A stretch of DNA of 64,000 nt from Streptomyces sp. F63 (GTDB lineage Bacteria; Actinomycetota; Actinomycetes; Streptomycetales; Streptomycetaceae). Within the stretch, counting starts at the first letter, position 1. Every line of letters starts with the position of its first letter. Below the pieces are notes generated by a model. It was given only the letters and a program-made list of their open reading frames with translations. It did no database searches and was not told the DNA's origin. Position numbers and translations under genes: made by a program. Below, piece after piece: positions 52,774-61,252 of the stretch. The stretch spans positions 40,154 to 104,153 of the forward strand of contig NZ_JAGPXX010000021.1 of assembly GCF_018070345.1 (NCBI RefSeq). Reading direction: 5' to 3'.

Positions 52774-53846
52774 GCTCCCGCCACCTTCCGGTGCCGCAGG
52801 ACGTACAGGAACAGGGGCCCGCCGAGCACCGCCGTGACGATGCCGACCTGGAGTTCGCCGGGGCGCCCGAGGAGCCGGCCGAGCACGTCGGCGCCCAGCA
52901 GCAGCACCGGGGCGAGCACCGCGCAGTAGGGAAGCATCCAGCGCAGGTCCGGTCCGGTCAGCGCCCGCACCAGGTGCGGGACCATCAGCCCGACGAAGAC
53001 GATCGGTCCCGCGGCGGCGGTGGCCGCCCCGCACAGCAGGGTGACGGCCACGATGGAGGCGGCGCGCACCCGGGCCGGCCGGGCGCCGAGGGCGCGCGCC
53101 TGGTCGTCGCCGAGCGCGAGGGCGTTGAGCGGCCGGGCCAGGGCCGGCGCCACCAGCAGTCCGGCGGCGACGAACGGCAGCACGTGCGTCACCGTCTCCA
53201 TCCGCGCCGAGGCCAGTGAGCCGACGGTCCAGAACCGCATCCGGTCCAGGGACACCGTGTCGAGGATCATCGCCGCGTTGACGTACGAGTACAGCGCGGC
53301 GTTGAGTGCGGCCCCGGCCAGCGCCAGCCGCGCCGGGGTCGCCCCGCGTCCGCCGCCGACCGTGTAGACGAGGGCGGAGACGGCGGCGGCGCCCGCCAGG
53401 GCGAACCACACATAGCCGGTGAAGGCGGTCACGCCGAGGAAGGTGATGGCGGTGACCACGGCGGCCGAGGCGCCCGCGTTGATCCCCAGCAGCCCGGGGT
53501 CGGCCAGCGGATTGCGGGTGAGGGCCTGCATCACGCCGCCCGCGAGGCCGAGGGCGGCCCCGGCGAGCAGGCCGAGCAGGGTGCGCGGCAGCCGCATCCC
53601 GTGCACCACCTGGTAGGCCGCGGCCTCGCCGTCGAACAGGCCGTGCCACACCTCGCCGGGCGTGAGCGGCCGGGCGCCGAAGCCGAGGCTGAGCACCGTC
53701 ACCGCCAGGAGAAGAACGAGCGCACCCGCCAAACCCGTTGCCCGCAGGGCCCGCTGGGCGCCCCGCGGCCGGCCGGCCGGCGGACGGGGCGGCGGCGGAG
53801 CCGGGGCGGTGCTCCGCGTCGCCGGGGACGGCTCGGTGACTGACAC
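52770..53846 (-). CDS. siderophore ABC transporter permease (FecCD family), first in operon
   Basis: A 358-residue permease. Marks are RLPRTLLGLLAGAALGLAGGVMQALTRNPLADPGLLG, a GPIVFVGLMVPHLVRALTGPDLRWMLPY loop that contacts the ATPase, and RPGELQVGIVTAVLGGPLFLYVLRHRK. It begins with SVTEPSPATRS at GTG 53846; GTG 53891 is an alternative that adds 15 residues but is placed against its ribosome site. The operon is divergent from the binding-protein gene, and the iron box at 53911 lies between them, so both sides should be released together when iron is low. Confidence 0.9.
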   Translation of the reverse strand: MSVTEPSPATRSTAPAPPPPRPPAGRPRGAQRALRATGLAGALVLLLAVTVLSLGFGARPLTPGEVWHGLFDGEAAAYQVVHGMRLPRTLLGLLAGAALGLAGGVMQALTRNPLADPGLLGINAGASAAVVTAITFLGVTAFTGYVWFALAGAAAVSALVYTVGGGRGATPARLALAGAALNAALYSYVNAAMILDTVSLDRMRFWTVGSLASARMETVTHVLPFVAAGLLVAPALARPLNALALGDDQARALGARPARVRAASIVAVTLLCGAATAAAGPIVFVGLMVPHLVRALTGPDLRWMLPYCAVLAPVLLLGADVLGRLLGRPGELQVGIVTAVLGGPLFLYVLRHRKVAGA

Positions 53847-53910
53847 GTACGGCTCCGGTCGGGCCGGGGGGCGGGGGAGCCCCCCACGCACCCTTGGGCG
53901 GAAACTTTGG

Positions 53911-53924
53911 TTAGGTTAACCTAA
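53911..53924. promoter_or_regulatory. iron box of the divergent importer and binding-protein genes
   Basis: TTAGGTTAACCTAA is a perfect 14-bp dyad built from the half-site TTAGGTTA of the DmdR1/IdeR consensus. It lies between the importer operon (minus strand) and the siderophore-binding lipoprotein gene (plus strand), so one repressor site can control both. Confidence 0.85.
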
Positions 53925-53997
53925 CATCTGCCGATCGGCCGTCGCGGTATCCGCCGGCCTTCTCCGCATTCCTCCGCCCTGCACGAAAGGCACCACC

Positions 53998-55041
53998 ATG
54001 TCCGGGAACCATCCTGCTTCTCCCTCCCGCCGCGGCCTGCTCGCGGCAACCGGCGCTCTTGGTCTCGGCGTTCTCCTGGCGGCCTGCGGCGGCGACTCCG
54101 GCTCCTCCCCCGGTGCCGCGTCCGGCGCCGACGGCAAGGGCAAGCCGTGGTCCTTCACCGACGACCGCGGGAAGAAGGTGAGCGCGGACGGCACCCCGGA
54201 GCGCATCGTCGCCTTCACCGGCACCGCCGCGGCCCTCGCCGACTTCGGCCTCGGGGACGAGATCGTCGGTGTCTTCGGCGAGACCACGCTCAAGGACGGC
54301 TCGGCGCACCCGCAGGCCGGCGACCTCGATGTGCGGAAGGTCGAGGTGCTCGGCGACGCCTGGGGCGAGTTCGACATCGAGAAGTACGCGGCCCTCGACC
54401 CCGATCTGCTGGTCACGCACCAGTACGACGAGGGCTCGCTCTGGTACGTCCCCGAGGAGAGCGCGGACGCGATCCTCAAGGTGGCGCCCAGCGCCGCCGT
54501 GCGGGTCGCGAACGTCTCCCTGCCCGAGCCCATCGAGCGCTACGCCGAGCTGGCCGGATCCCTCGGCGCCGACCTGAAGTCGAAGCAGGTCACCGAGGGC
54601 AAGAAGCGTTTCGAGAGGGCCGCCGGCAAGCTGCGGAGGGCCGCGAGGGCCAAGGACGGACTGAAGGTCATGGCCGCCTCCGGCAGCGCCGACTACTTCT
54701 ACGTCTCCGCGCCCGGCCCGGCCGCCGACCTGAAGTACTTCGAGGAACTGGGCGTCGAGTTCGTCACCCCGAAGGACGTGAAGGAGAGCGGCGGTTACTT
54801 CGAGAGCCTGAGCTGGGAGAACGCCGACAAGTACGACGCCGACCTGATCATCCTCGACAACCGCGGCACCGCTCTGCAGCCGGGGGACCTGGAGTCCAAG
54901 CCGACGTGGAAGAAGCTGGACGCGGTGGAGGCCGGCCAGGTCGTGGAGTGGGACCCGGTGCCGCGCTTCTCCTACCAGGGCGCCGCCCCGCTGCTGGAGA
55001 ACCTGGCGGAGGCCATCGACGAGGCGAAGAAGCTCGACTGA
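53998..55041 (+). CDS. siderophore-binding lipoprotein (DesE-like)
   Basis: A 347-residue lipoprotein. RRGLLAATGALGLGVLLAACGG gives a twin-Arg-like signal with lipobox LAAC. The mature part is a class III (FepB/BtuF-type) binding protein: TPERIVAFTGTAAALADFGLGDEIVG, then KYAALDPDLLVTHQYDEG and a long connecting helix KSKQVTEGKKRFERAAGKL. Its position beside the importer genes and desABCD suggests capture of ferrioxamines, as DesE does in S. coelicolor. Orthology to DesE is plausible but not proven by reading. It has its own iron box 74 bases upstream, shared with the importer. Confidence 0.88.
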   Translation: MSGNHPASPSRRGLLAATGALGLGVLLAACGGDSGSSPGAASGADGKGKPWSFTDDRGKKVSADGTPERIVAFTGTAAALADFGLGDEIVGVFGETTLKDGSAHPQAGDLDVRKVEVLGDAWGEFDIEKYAALDPDLLVTHQYDEGSLWYVPEESADAILKVAPSAAVRVANVSLPEPIERYAELAGSLGADLKSKQVTEGKKRFERAAGKLRRAARAKDGLKVMAASGSADYFYVSAPGPAADLKYFEELGVEFVTPKDVKESGGYFESLSWENADKYDADLIILDNRGTALQPGDLESKPTWKKLDAVEAGQVVEWDPVPRFSYQGAAPLLENLAEAIDEAKKLD

Positions 55042-55114
55042 CGTTCCGTGCTTCGGCCTGGGCCGTGTGTCCCCGGGGAGCCGCTGCCCGCCGTCGGTCC
55101 GCTGTCCCTCCGTC

Positions 55115-55146
55115 CCGCTGTCCGCTGTCCGCTGTCCGCTGTCCGC
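55115..55146. repeat. 7-bp tandem repeat CCGCTGT, 4.6 copies
   Basis: Four and a half perfect copies of CCGCTGT lie in the 276-base gap between the binding-protein gene and desA, about 125 bases before the desA iron box. Noncoding; no role seen. Confidence 0.9.
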
Positions 55147-55270
55147 GGCCTCCGCTTCCCCCGCCGCCGGGCGACGGCTCCGCGGGGGCGTCCGGCCCGC
55201 CGAGCGGCGGGTGAGTGGCGGGAAACCGCATGGCGGTCAGGCGTGGGCGGGGGGGCGAGGAGGGGTCAAG

Positions 55271-55289
55271 TTAGGTTAGGCTTACCTGT
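55271..55289 (+). promoter_or_regulatory. iron box of desABCD
   Basis: TTAGGTTAGGCTTACCTGT agrees with the DmdR1 consensus TTAGGTTAGGCTCACCTAA at 16 of 19 positions. It ends 28 bases before the desA start, over the expected promoter. In S. coelicolor the des genes are controlled by DmdR1 through such a box. Confidence 0.92.
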
Positions 55290-55317
55290 GTTCCTGCCCC
55301 CGACGGAGGACGTGCAC

Positions 55318-56916
55318 GTGAGTCTTCAGGGACCCCTCCCCGCCGCCCCGACCGGGGCGGCCGCCCCGGCCGCCCACCCCGACCCCTGCTCCCACCTGCT
55401 GGGGAACGAAACGGCCGGCGACTACCGGCGCCTGGTCACCGGCGGCGTGGCGAGGGTCGCCGACGCGGTCGCCCGGGCCGGCCGCCCCTTCACCGGCGTC
55501 TCCCCGGACGAACTCGCTCCCCGGGTGGGCGCGATCGACCTGGACCGGCCCCTGGGCGACCCGGCCGCCGCCCTCGCCGAACTCGAGGAGGTGTACCTGC
55601 GCGACGCGGTCTACTTCCACCACCCCCGCTACCTCGCCCACCTCAACTGCCCCGTGGCGCTCCCCGCACTCCTCGGCGAGGCCGTCCTGTCCGCCGTCAA
55701 CTCCTCCCTCGACACCTGGGACCAGAGCGCCGGCGGCACCCTGATGGAACGCCACGTCATCGACTGGACCGCCGGCCGCCTCCGCCTCGGCCGCGCCGCC
55801 GACGGCGTCTTCACCAGCGGCGGCACCCAGTCCAACCTCCAGGGCCTGCTGCTGGCCCGGGAGGAGACCTGCCGCGTGCTGCGGAAGAACCTCCCCGGCC
55901 CGGCACCGCTCGCCGCACTGCTGCCGCAGCTGCGCGTCCTCACCTCCGAGGACAGCCACTTCTCCGTCCGGAAGAGCGCCAAACTCCTCGGCCTGGCACC
56001 GGACTCCGTCATCCCCGTGCCCTCCGACGGCGACCGGCGGATGCGCCCCGACCTCCTCGCCCGCGAGATCGACCGCTGCTCCGCGGCGGACCTGACCGTC
56101 ATGGCCGTGGTCGCCACCGCCGGGACCACCGATTTCGGCGCCATCGACCCGCTCCCCGCCATCGCCGCACTCTGCGAGGACGCCGGCGTCTGGATGCACG
56201 TGGACGCCGCCTACGGCTGCGGACTCCTGGCATCCCCGACCCGCCGCCATCTGCTCGACGGCATCGAACGGGCCTCCTCCGTCACCGTCGACTACCACAA
56301 GTCCTTCTTCCAGCCGGTCAGTTCGAGCGCCCTCCTGGTCCGCGACGGCGCCACGCTCCGCCACGCCACCTACTACGCGGACTACCTCAACCCGGCCCGC
56401 AGCGCGGAGCGGCGCATCCCCAACCAGGTCGACAAGAGCCTGCAGACCACACGGCGGTTCGACGCCCTCAAGATGTGGCTGACGCTGCGCATCATGGGCG
56501 CCGACGCCGTGGGACGGCTCTTCGACGAGGTCGTCGACCTCGCCGCCGCCGCCTGGCGGCTGCTGGACGCCGACCCGCGCTTCGAGGTCGTCACCCGCCC
56601 GGCCCTGTCCACCCTGGTGTTCCGCTGCGTACCGTCCGGCGGCGAGCACACCGAGGCCGACCGCCGCCACACCGACCTGGCCAATCTGCACGCCCGGGAG
56701 GCGCTGGCGGCCTCCGGGGAGGCGCTGGTCGCCGGAACGGTCGTCGACGGGCGGCACCACCTGAAGTTCACCCTGCTCAACCCGCGCACCACGCTCGACG
56801 ACATCCGGGCCGTGCTCGACCTCCTCGCCGCCCACGCCGGCGACCACGCCACCACCCGGGGAGCACCGGGAGCGGCAACGGCGGTGGCCGGCGCCGCGGC
56901 TTCACCCGTCCGCTGA
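55318..56916 (+). CDS. desA: lysine decarboxylase of desferrioxamine synthesis
   Basis: A 532-residue PLP-dependent group II decarboxylase that would turn lysine into cadaverine, the first step of desferrioxamine synthesis. The PLP-binding Lys328 lies in VDYHKSFFQPVSSS. The conserved Asp/His set includes HVDAAYG and SEDSHFSVRKSAKLLG, and VYLRDAVYFHHPRYLAHLNCPV matches the DesA N-terminal core. GTG 55318 follows GGAGGA by 7 bases; earlier in-frame GTG codons overlap the iron box. The N-terminal 28 and C-terminal 20 residues are Ala/Pro-rich additions to the family core of about 480 residues. Confidence 0.95.
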   Translation: MSLQGPLPAAPTGAAAPAAHPDPCSHLLGNETAGDYRRLVTGGVARVADAVARAGRPFTGVSPDELAPRVGAIDLDRPLGDPAAALAELEEVYLRDAVYFHHPRYLAHLNCPVALPALLGEAVLSAVNSSLDTWDQSAGGTLMERHVIDWTAGRLRLGRAADGVFTSGGTQSNLQGLLLAREETCRVLRKNLPGPAPLAALLPQLRVLTSEDSHFSVRKSAKLLGLAPDSVIPVPSDGDRRMRPDLLAREIDRCSAADLTVMAVVATAGTTDFGAIDPLPAIAALCEDAGVWMHVDAAYGCGLLASPTRRHLLDGIERASSVTVDYHKSFFQPVSSSALLVRDGATLRHATYYADYLNPARSAERRIPNQVDKSLQTTRRFDALKMWLTLRIMGADAVGRLFDEVVDLAAAAWRLLDADPRFEVVTRPALSTLVFRCVPSGGEHTEADRRHTDLANLHAREALAASGEALVAGTVVDGRHHLKFTLLNPRTTLDDIRAVLDLLAAHAGDHATTRGAPGAATAVAGAAASPVR

Positions 56917-56982
56917 CCTCCGCCTCCGGACCGAACCCGAGCCGGGGACGGCTGCGACGGCCGCCACAGCCGCGGCCACGGA

Positions 56983-57018
56983 CCCAGGCCCAGGCCCAGG
57001 CCCAGCCCCAGCCCCAGC
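56983..57018. repeat. 6-bp tandem repeat CCCAG(G/C), 6 copies
   Basis: Six copies of CCCAGG/CCCAGC in the 141-base gap between desA and desB. Three of each type in order, so this is probably two founder units duplicated. Noncoding. Confidence 0.9.
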
Positions 57019-57057
57019 CCTCCCGCCGAGCAGCCCGCACCCTCCACGGAGACCGAC

Positions 57058-58407
57058 GTGCCCGACACCACCTCCACTACGGCCGGAACACCCGCCGGAC
57101 CGGACCGGCCCGCCCCGCACGACCTCATCGGCATCGGCCTGGGCCCCTTCAACCTCGGCCTGGCCTGCCTCACCGAACCCCTCCCCGACCTGGACGCCCT
57201 CTTCCTGGAGAGCCGGCCGGAGTTCTCCTGGCACCCCGGCATGATGCTGGCCGGCAGCCATCTGCAGACCCCGTTTCTGTCCGACCTCGTGACCCTGGCC
57301 GACCCCGCCTCCCCCTACTCCTTCCTCTGCTACCTCAAGGAGACCGGGCGGCTCTACCCCTTCTACATCCGCGAGAACTTCTACCCGCTGCGCTCGGAGT
57401 ACGACGCCTACTGCCGCTGGGCCGCGGCCCGGCTGACCTCCCTCCGCTTCGGACACGAGGTCACCTCGGTGACGTACGACGAGACCGACGGCCTCCACAC
57501 CGTCCACGCCGTCCGCACCGCCACGGGCGAACGCACCGAGCACCGGGCCCGCCACCTCGTCCTCGGCACCGGCACCGCGCCGTACATCCCCGAGGCGTGC
57601 GAGGGCCTGGGCGGCGACGTCCTCCACAACTCCCGCTACCTGGAGCACAAGGAGGCACTCCGGGCCAAGCGGAGCATCACCGTCATCGGCAGCGGCCAGA
57701 GCGCCGCGGAGATCTACCACGAACTGCTCTCCGAGATCGGCACCCACGGCTACCGGCTCGACTGGATCACCCGCTCCCCGCGCTTCTTCCCGCTCGAATA
57801 CACCAAGCTCACCCTGGAGATGACCTCGCCCGAGTACGTGGACTACTTCCACGCCCTCCCCGAGGACACCCGCCACCGGCTGGCGGAGGAGCAGAAGCCG
57901 CTCTACAAGGGCATCAACTCCGAGCTCATCAACGCCATCTACGACCTGCTGTACGAGAAGAGCGCCGCCGGGCCCGTCCCGACCCGGCTCATCAGCAACA
58001 CGGCACTCACCGACGTCTCGTACGACGAGTCCACCGGCACCTACACCCTCGGGCTCCACCAGCGGGAACAGGACCGCACGTTCTCGCTCACCACCGAAGG
58101 GCTCATCCTCGCCACCGGCTACGCCCACCGGCTCCCCGCCTTCCTCGACGGCATCCGGGACCGGCTGCGCTTCGACGGCCGCGGCCGCCTCGACCCGGCC
58201 CGCGACTACAGCGTCGACCGCGACGGCCGCCGCGTGTTCCTGCAGAACGGCGCCGTCCACGCGCACAGCGTCACCTCGCCGGACCTGGGCATGGGCCCGT
58301 ACCGCAACTCCTGCATCATCCGCGCCGTCCTCGGCCGCGAGGTGTACGCGGTCGAGAAGTCCTTCACCTTCCAGGACTTCTCCGCCCCCGAGGGGAGCCC
58401 GGCATGA
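57058..58407 (+). CDS. desB: cadaverine N-monooxygenase of desferrioxamine synthesis
   Basis: A 449-residue flavin-dependent N-hydroxylase of the lysine/ornithine N-monooxygenase family. FAD binds at GIGLGPFN (25-32), NADPH at GSGQSA (211-216), and the C-terminal ATGY segment is at LILATGYAHRLP. It would convert cadaverine to N-hydroxycadaverine. GTG 57058 follows CGGAG. It overlaps desC by ATGA (58404-58407), which fixes stoichiometry with the acyltransferase. Confidence 0.95.
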   Translation: MPDTTSTTAGTPAGPDRPAPHDLIGIGLGPFNLGLACLTEPLPDLDALFLESRPEFSWHPGMMLAGSHLQTPFLSDLVTLADPASPYSFLCYLKETGRLYPFYIRENFYPLRSEYDAYCRWAAARLTSLRFGHEVTSVTYDETDGLHTVHAVRTATGERTEHRARHLVLGTGTAPYIPEACEGLGGDVLHNSRYLEHKEALRAKRSITVIGSGQSAAEIYHELLSEIGTHGYRLDWITRSPRFFPLEYTKLTLEMTSPEYVDYFHALPEDTRHRLAEEQKPLYKGINSELINAIYDLLYEKSAAGPVPTRLISNTALTDVSYDESTGTYTLGLHQREQDRTFSLTTEGLILATGYAHRLPAFLDGIRDRLRFDGRGRLDPARDYSVDRDGRRVFLQNGAVHAHSVTSPDLGMGPYRNSCIIRAVLGREVYAVEKSFTFQDFSAPEGSPA

Positions 58408-59081
58408 GCGGCATCCCGGACCGCGCAACCGGCTCCCCCGCGGCGGTCCCGCCCGCGACCGGCTCACCGGGCACCGGCGGCTCCGCCGGCCCGGGCTCCC
58501 GCACGCCCGTGTTCCGCCGCGCGGACCCCCGGCTCGGCGAGTTCACCGTCGTCCCCCTCGACCCGCGCGCCGACGCCGCCCTGCTGCACCGCTGGGTGAC
58601 GGACCCCAGGGCCGCCTTCTGGCTGATGGGGGACGCGGACGAGAAGGACGTCGCCGAGGAGTACGAGCGGATCGCGGCCCACCCGCACCACGACGCCTTC
58701 CTCGGCCTCCACCGGGGCCGGCCCGCCTTCCTCGTCGAGCGCTACGACCCCGCGCGCGTCGAACTCGCCGGGCTCTACGAGGCGCAGCCCGGTGACGTCG
58801 GCATGCACTTCCTCACCGCGCCCCTCACCGCGCCCGGCGGCACCCCCGTGCACGGCTTCACCCGCGCCGTGATCACCACCGTCATGGCGATGCTGTTCGA
58901 CGACCCGGCGGCGCGACGGGTCGTCGTCGAACCGGACGTCCGCAACACCGCCGTCCACCGGCTGAACGCCGCCATCGGCTTCGAGACCGTCACCACCATC
59001 GCCACCCCGGAGAAGGACGCCCTGCTGAGCGTCTGCACCCGCGACCGGTTCGCAGCAGCCGTACGAGGAGCCACGACATGA
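58404..59081 (+). CDS. desC: N-hydroxycadaverine acyltransferase
   Basis: A 225-residue GNAT-superfamily acyltransferase of the IucB/RimJ-like siderophore group. The first 40 residues are a Pro/Gly/Ser linker; the fold begins TVVPLDPRADAALLHRWVTDPRAAFWLM and includes DVGMHFLTAPL, HGFTRAVITTVMAMLF and VVVEPDVRNTAVHRLNAAIGFE, the acetyl-CoA pocket and the LNAAIGF pattern of hydroxamate acyltransferases. It would add an acetyl or succinyl group to N-hydroxycadaverine. It overlaps both desB and desD by 4 bases. Confidence 0.94.
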   Translation: MSGIPDRATGSPAAVPPATGSPGTGGSAGPGSRTPVFRRADPRLGEFTVVPLDPRADAALLHRWVTDPRAAFWLMGDADEKDVAEEYERIAAHPHHDAFLGLHRGRPAFLVERYDPARVELAGLYEAQPGDVGMHFLTAPLTAPGGTPVHGFTRAVITTVMAMLFDDPAARRVVVEPDVRNTAVHRLNAAIGFETVTTIATPEKDALLSVCTRDRFAAAVRGATT

Positions 59082-61018
59082 GCACCACCGCCCCCCACGA
59101 GGCCGTCGCCCATCTCACCCCCGAGCGCTGGGACACCGCCGTCCGCCTGCTGATCCGCAAGGCGCTCGCCGAGTTCTCCCACGAGCGTCTGCTCGCCCCG
59201 GTCCCGCTGTCCGCCGGCCGCTACCGCGTGACCGGCGACGACGGCACGGTCGAGTACCGCTTCACCGCCCGGCGGATGCGGCTCGACCACTGGCACGTCG
59301 ACCCGGCGAGCATCACCCGCCACCGCGTCGGCACCGACGGCGCCCCCGGCGGCGAACTCCCGCTCGACGGCTTCGCCTTCTTCACCGAGCTGCGCACCAC
59401 CCTCGGCATCGCCGACGACATCCTCCCCCTCTACCTGGAGGAGATCGGCTCCACCCTCGCCGGCACCGCCTACAAGCTCGCCAAACCCCCCGTCAGCGCC
59501 GCCGAACTGGCCGCCGCCGACTTCCAGGCCATCGAGACCGGCATGACCGAGGGACACCCCTGCTTCGTGGCCAACAACGGCCGTCTCGGCTTCGGCATCC
59601 ACGACTACCACGCCCACGCGCCCGAGACCGCAGCCCCCGTCCGGCTGCTGTGGCTGGCCGCCCACCGCGACCACACCACCTTCACCTGCTCCGCCGACAC
59701 CGACTACGGCACCCTGCTCCGCGCCGAGCTCGGCGAGCGTCTTCTCGGCCGCTTCGCCGCCACGCTCACCGGTCTCGGCCTCGACCCCGCCGACTACCTG
59801 CTCATACCCGTCCACCCCTGGCAGTGGCGGAACAAACTGTCCGTCACCTTCGCCGGCGAGATCGCCCAGCGACGCCTCGTCTGCCTCGGCCCCGGCGAGG
59901 ACGAGTACCTCGCGCAGCAGTCCATCCGCACGTTCTTCAACACCAGCGACCCGGCCGGGCACTACGTCAAAACAGCCCTCTCCGTGCTCAACATGGGCTT
60001 CATGCGCGGCCTCTCCGCCGCCTACATGGAGGCCACCCCGGCCATCAACGACTGGCTCGCGGACCTCGTCGCCCGCGACCCCGTCCTCCGCCGGACCGGC
60101 CTCACCGTCATCCGCGAACGCGCCGCCGTCGGCTACCGCCACCGCGGCTACGAGGCCGCCACCGACCAGCACTCCCCGTACCGCAAGATGCTCGCCGCCC
60201 TCTGGCGCGAGAGTCCCGTCCCCGGCCTGCGCCCGGGACAGCGCCTCGCCACCATGGCCGCCCTCCTCCACACCGACCGCGACGGCCGCTCCCTCACCGC
60301 CGCCCTCATCCGCCGCTCCGGCCTCACCGCCGAGGAATGGCTGCGCCGCTGTCTCGACGCCTACCTCACCCCGCTGCTGCACAGCTTCTACGCCCACGAC
60401 CTGGCGTTCATGCCGCACGGCGAGAACGTCATCCTCGTCCTGGAGGACGACGCCGTGGCACGCGTGGTCCTCAAGGACATCGCCGAGGAGATCGTCGTCA
60501 TGAACCCCGGCGCCGAGCTGCCGCCGGAGGTCGAACGCGTCCGGGCCGAGGTGCCGGAGGACATGAAACTGCTGTCCATCCTCACCGACGTCTTCGACTG
60601 CTTCCTGCGCCACCTGGGCGCCCTGCTGGCGGCCGGGGACGTCATCGGCGAGGACGCCTTCTGGCGCACGGTCGCCGAGACCGTCACCGCCTACCAGCGG
60701 TCCGTGCCCGAACTCGCCGACCGCTTCGAGCGCTACGACATCTTCGCCGACGAGTTCGCCCTCTCCTGCCTCAACCGGCTCCAGCTGCGCGACAACCGGC
60801 AGATGGTCGACCTCCAGGACCCCGTCGGCGCCCTCCAACTGGCCGGCACGCTGCGGAACCCGATCGCCGCCCACGCCCCGGCGGACCGCACGGTCCCGGA
60901 CCCGGCCGCTCCGGCCCCGGCGTCCCCGGCGGAGGACCGGGCGGCCGCAGCGGCCGGTGTGCGGGCGCCCGCGTCCGCGTCCGTGCCCGCGTCCGCGCCC
61001 GAGCTGCCGGGGACCTGA
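59078..61018 (+). CDS. desD: NIS synthetase of desferrioxamine synthesis
   Basis: A 646-residue IucA/IucC-family synthetase that would oligomerise and cyclise hydroxamate units to desferrioxamine E and related forms, using ATP. Conserved stretches are EEIGSTLAGTAYKLAKPPVSA, GHPCFVANNGRLGFG, IPVHPWQWRNKL, the TSDPAGHYVKTALSVLNMGFMRGLS region and HDLAFMPHGENVILVLEDD. The last 50 residues after DPVGALQLAGTLRNP are an Ala/Pro-rich tail, longer than in the S. coelicolor protein as I recall. It is the last gene of the cluster; a strong terminator follows 150 bases later. Confidence 0.95.
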   Translation: MSTTAPHEAVAHLTPERWDTAVRLLIRKALAEFSHERLLAPVPLSAGRYRVTGDDGTVEYRFTARRMRLDHWHVDPASITRHRVGTDGAPGGELPLDGFAFFTELRTTLGIADDILPLYLEEIGSTLAGTAYKLAKPPVSAAELAAADFQAIETGMTEGHPCFVANNGRLGFGIHDYHAHAPETAAPVRLLWLAAHRDHTTFTCSADTDYGTLLRAELGERLLGRFAATLTGLGLDPADYLLIPVHPWQWRNKLSVTFAGEIAQRRLVCLGPGEDEYLAQQSIRTFFNTSDPAGHYVKTALSVLNMGFMRGLSAAYMEATPAINDWLADLVARDPVLRRTGLTVIRERAAVGYRHRGYEAATDQHSPYRKMLAALWRESPVPGLRPGQRLATMAALLHTDRDGRSLTAALIRRSGLTAEEWLRRCLDAYLTPLLHSFYAHDLAFMPHGENVILVLEDDAVARVVLKDIAEEIVVMNPGAELPPEVERVRAEVPEDMKLLSILTDVFDCFLRHLGALLAAGDVIGEDAFWRTVAETVTAYQRSVPELADRFERYDIFADEFALSCLNRLQLRDNRQMVDLQDPVGALQLAGTLRNPIAAHAPADRTVPDPAAPAPASPAEDRAAAAAGVRAPASASVPASAPELPGT

Positions 61019-61167
61019 CGCAGCCACGGACACCTGCGCACGCGACGCCGGGGCCGCCGCACGTGCCACGCCTTCGAGGGCCGAGCGGACCTGCTCAACC
61101 CGAGGGGCGACCGGCCGGTCCCGGTCCTTCCGGCGGGATCCCGGGCGCGGCCGGCCGAGGGCTCGTA

Positions 61168-61212
61168 GCCGGCCCCGTCAGGGGAAGCTCCGGCTCCCCT
61201 GACGGGGCCGGC
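61168..61212. terminator. perfect 18-bp stem-loop after desD
   Basis: Arms at 61168-61185 and 61195-61212 are exact complements with a 9-base loop. This is the strongest hairpin in the window. It lies between the convergent desD and MFS genes and should stop transcription from both sides. Confidence 0.92.
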
Positions 61213-61252
61213 GGTTCGTCCGGCCGTTCCCCCGCCGGTCGCCCCGGCCGGT

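Noticed and set aside
53892..54533. Long open frames antisense to the binding-protein gene
   Set aside because: They are shadows produced by high GC content; the plus-strand gene has a clear signal peptide and fold.
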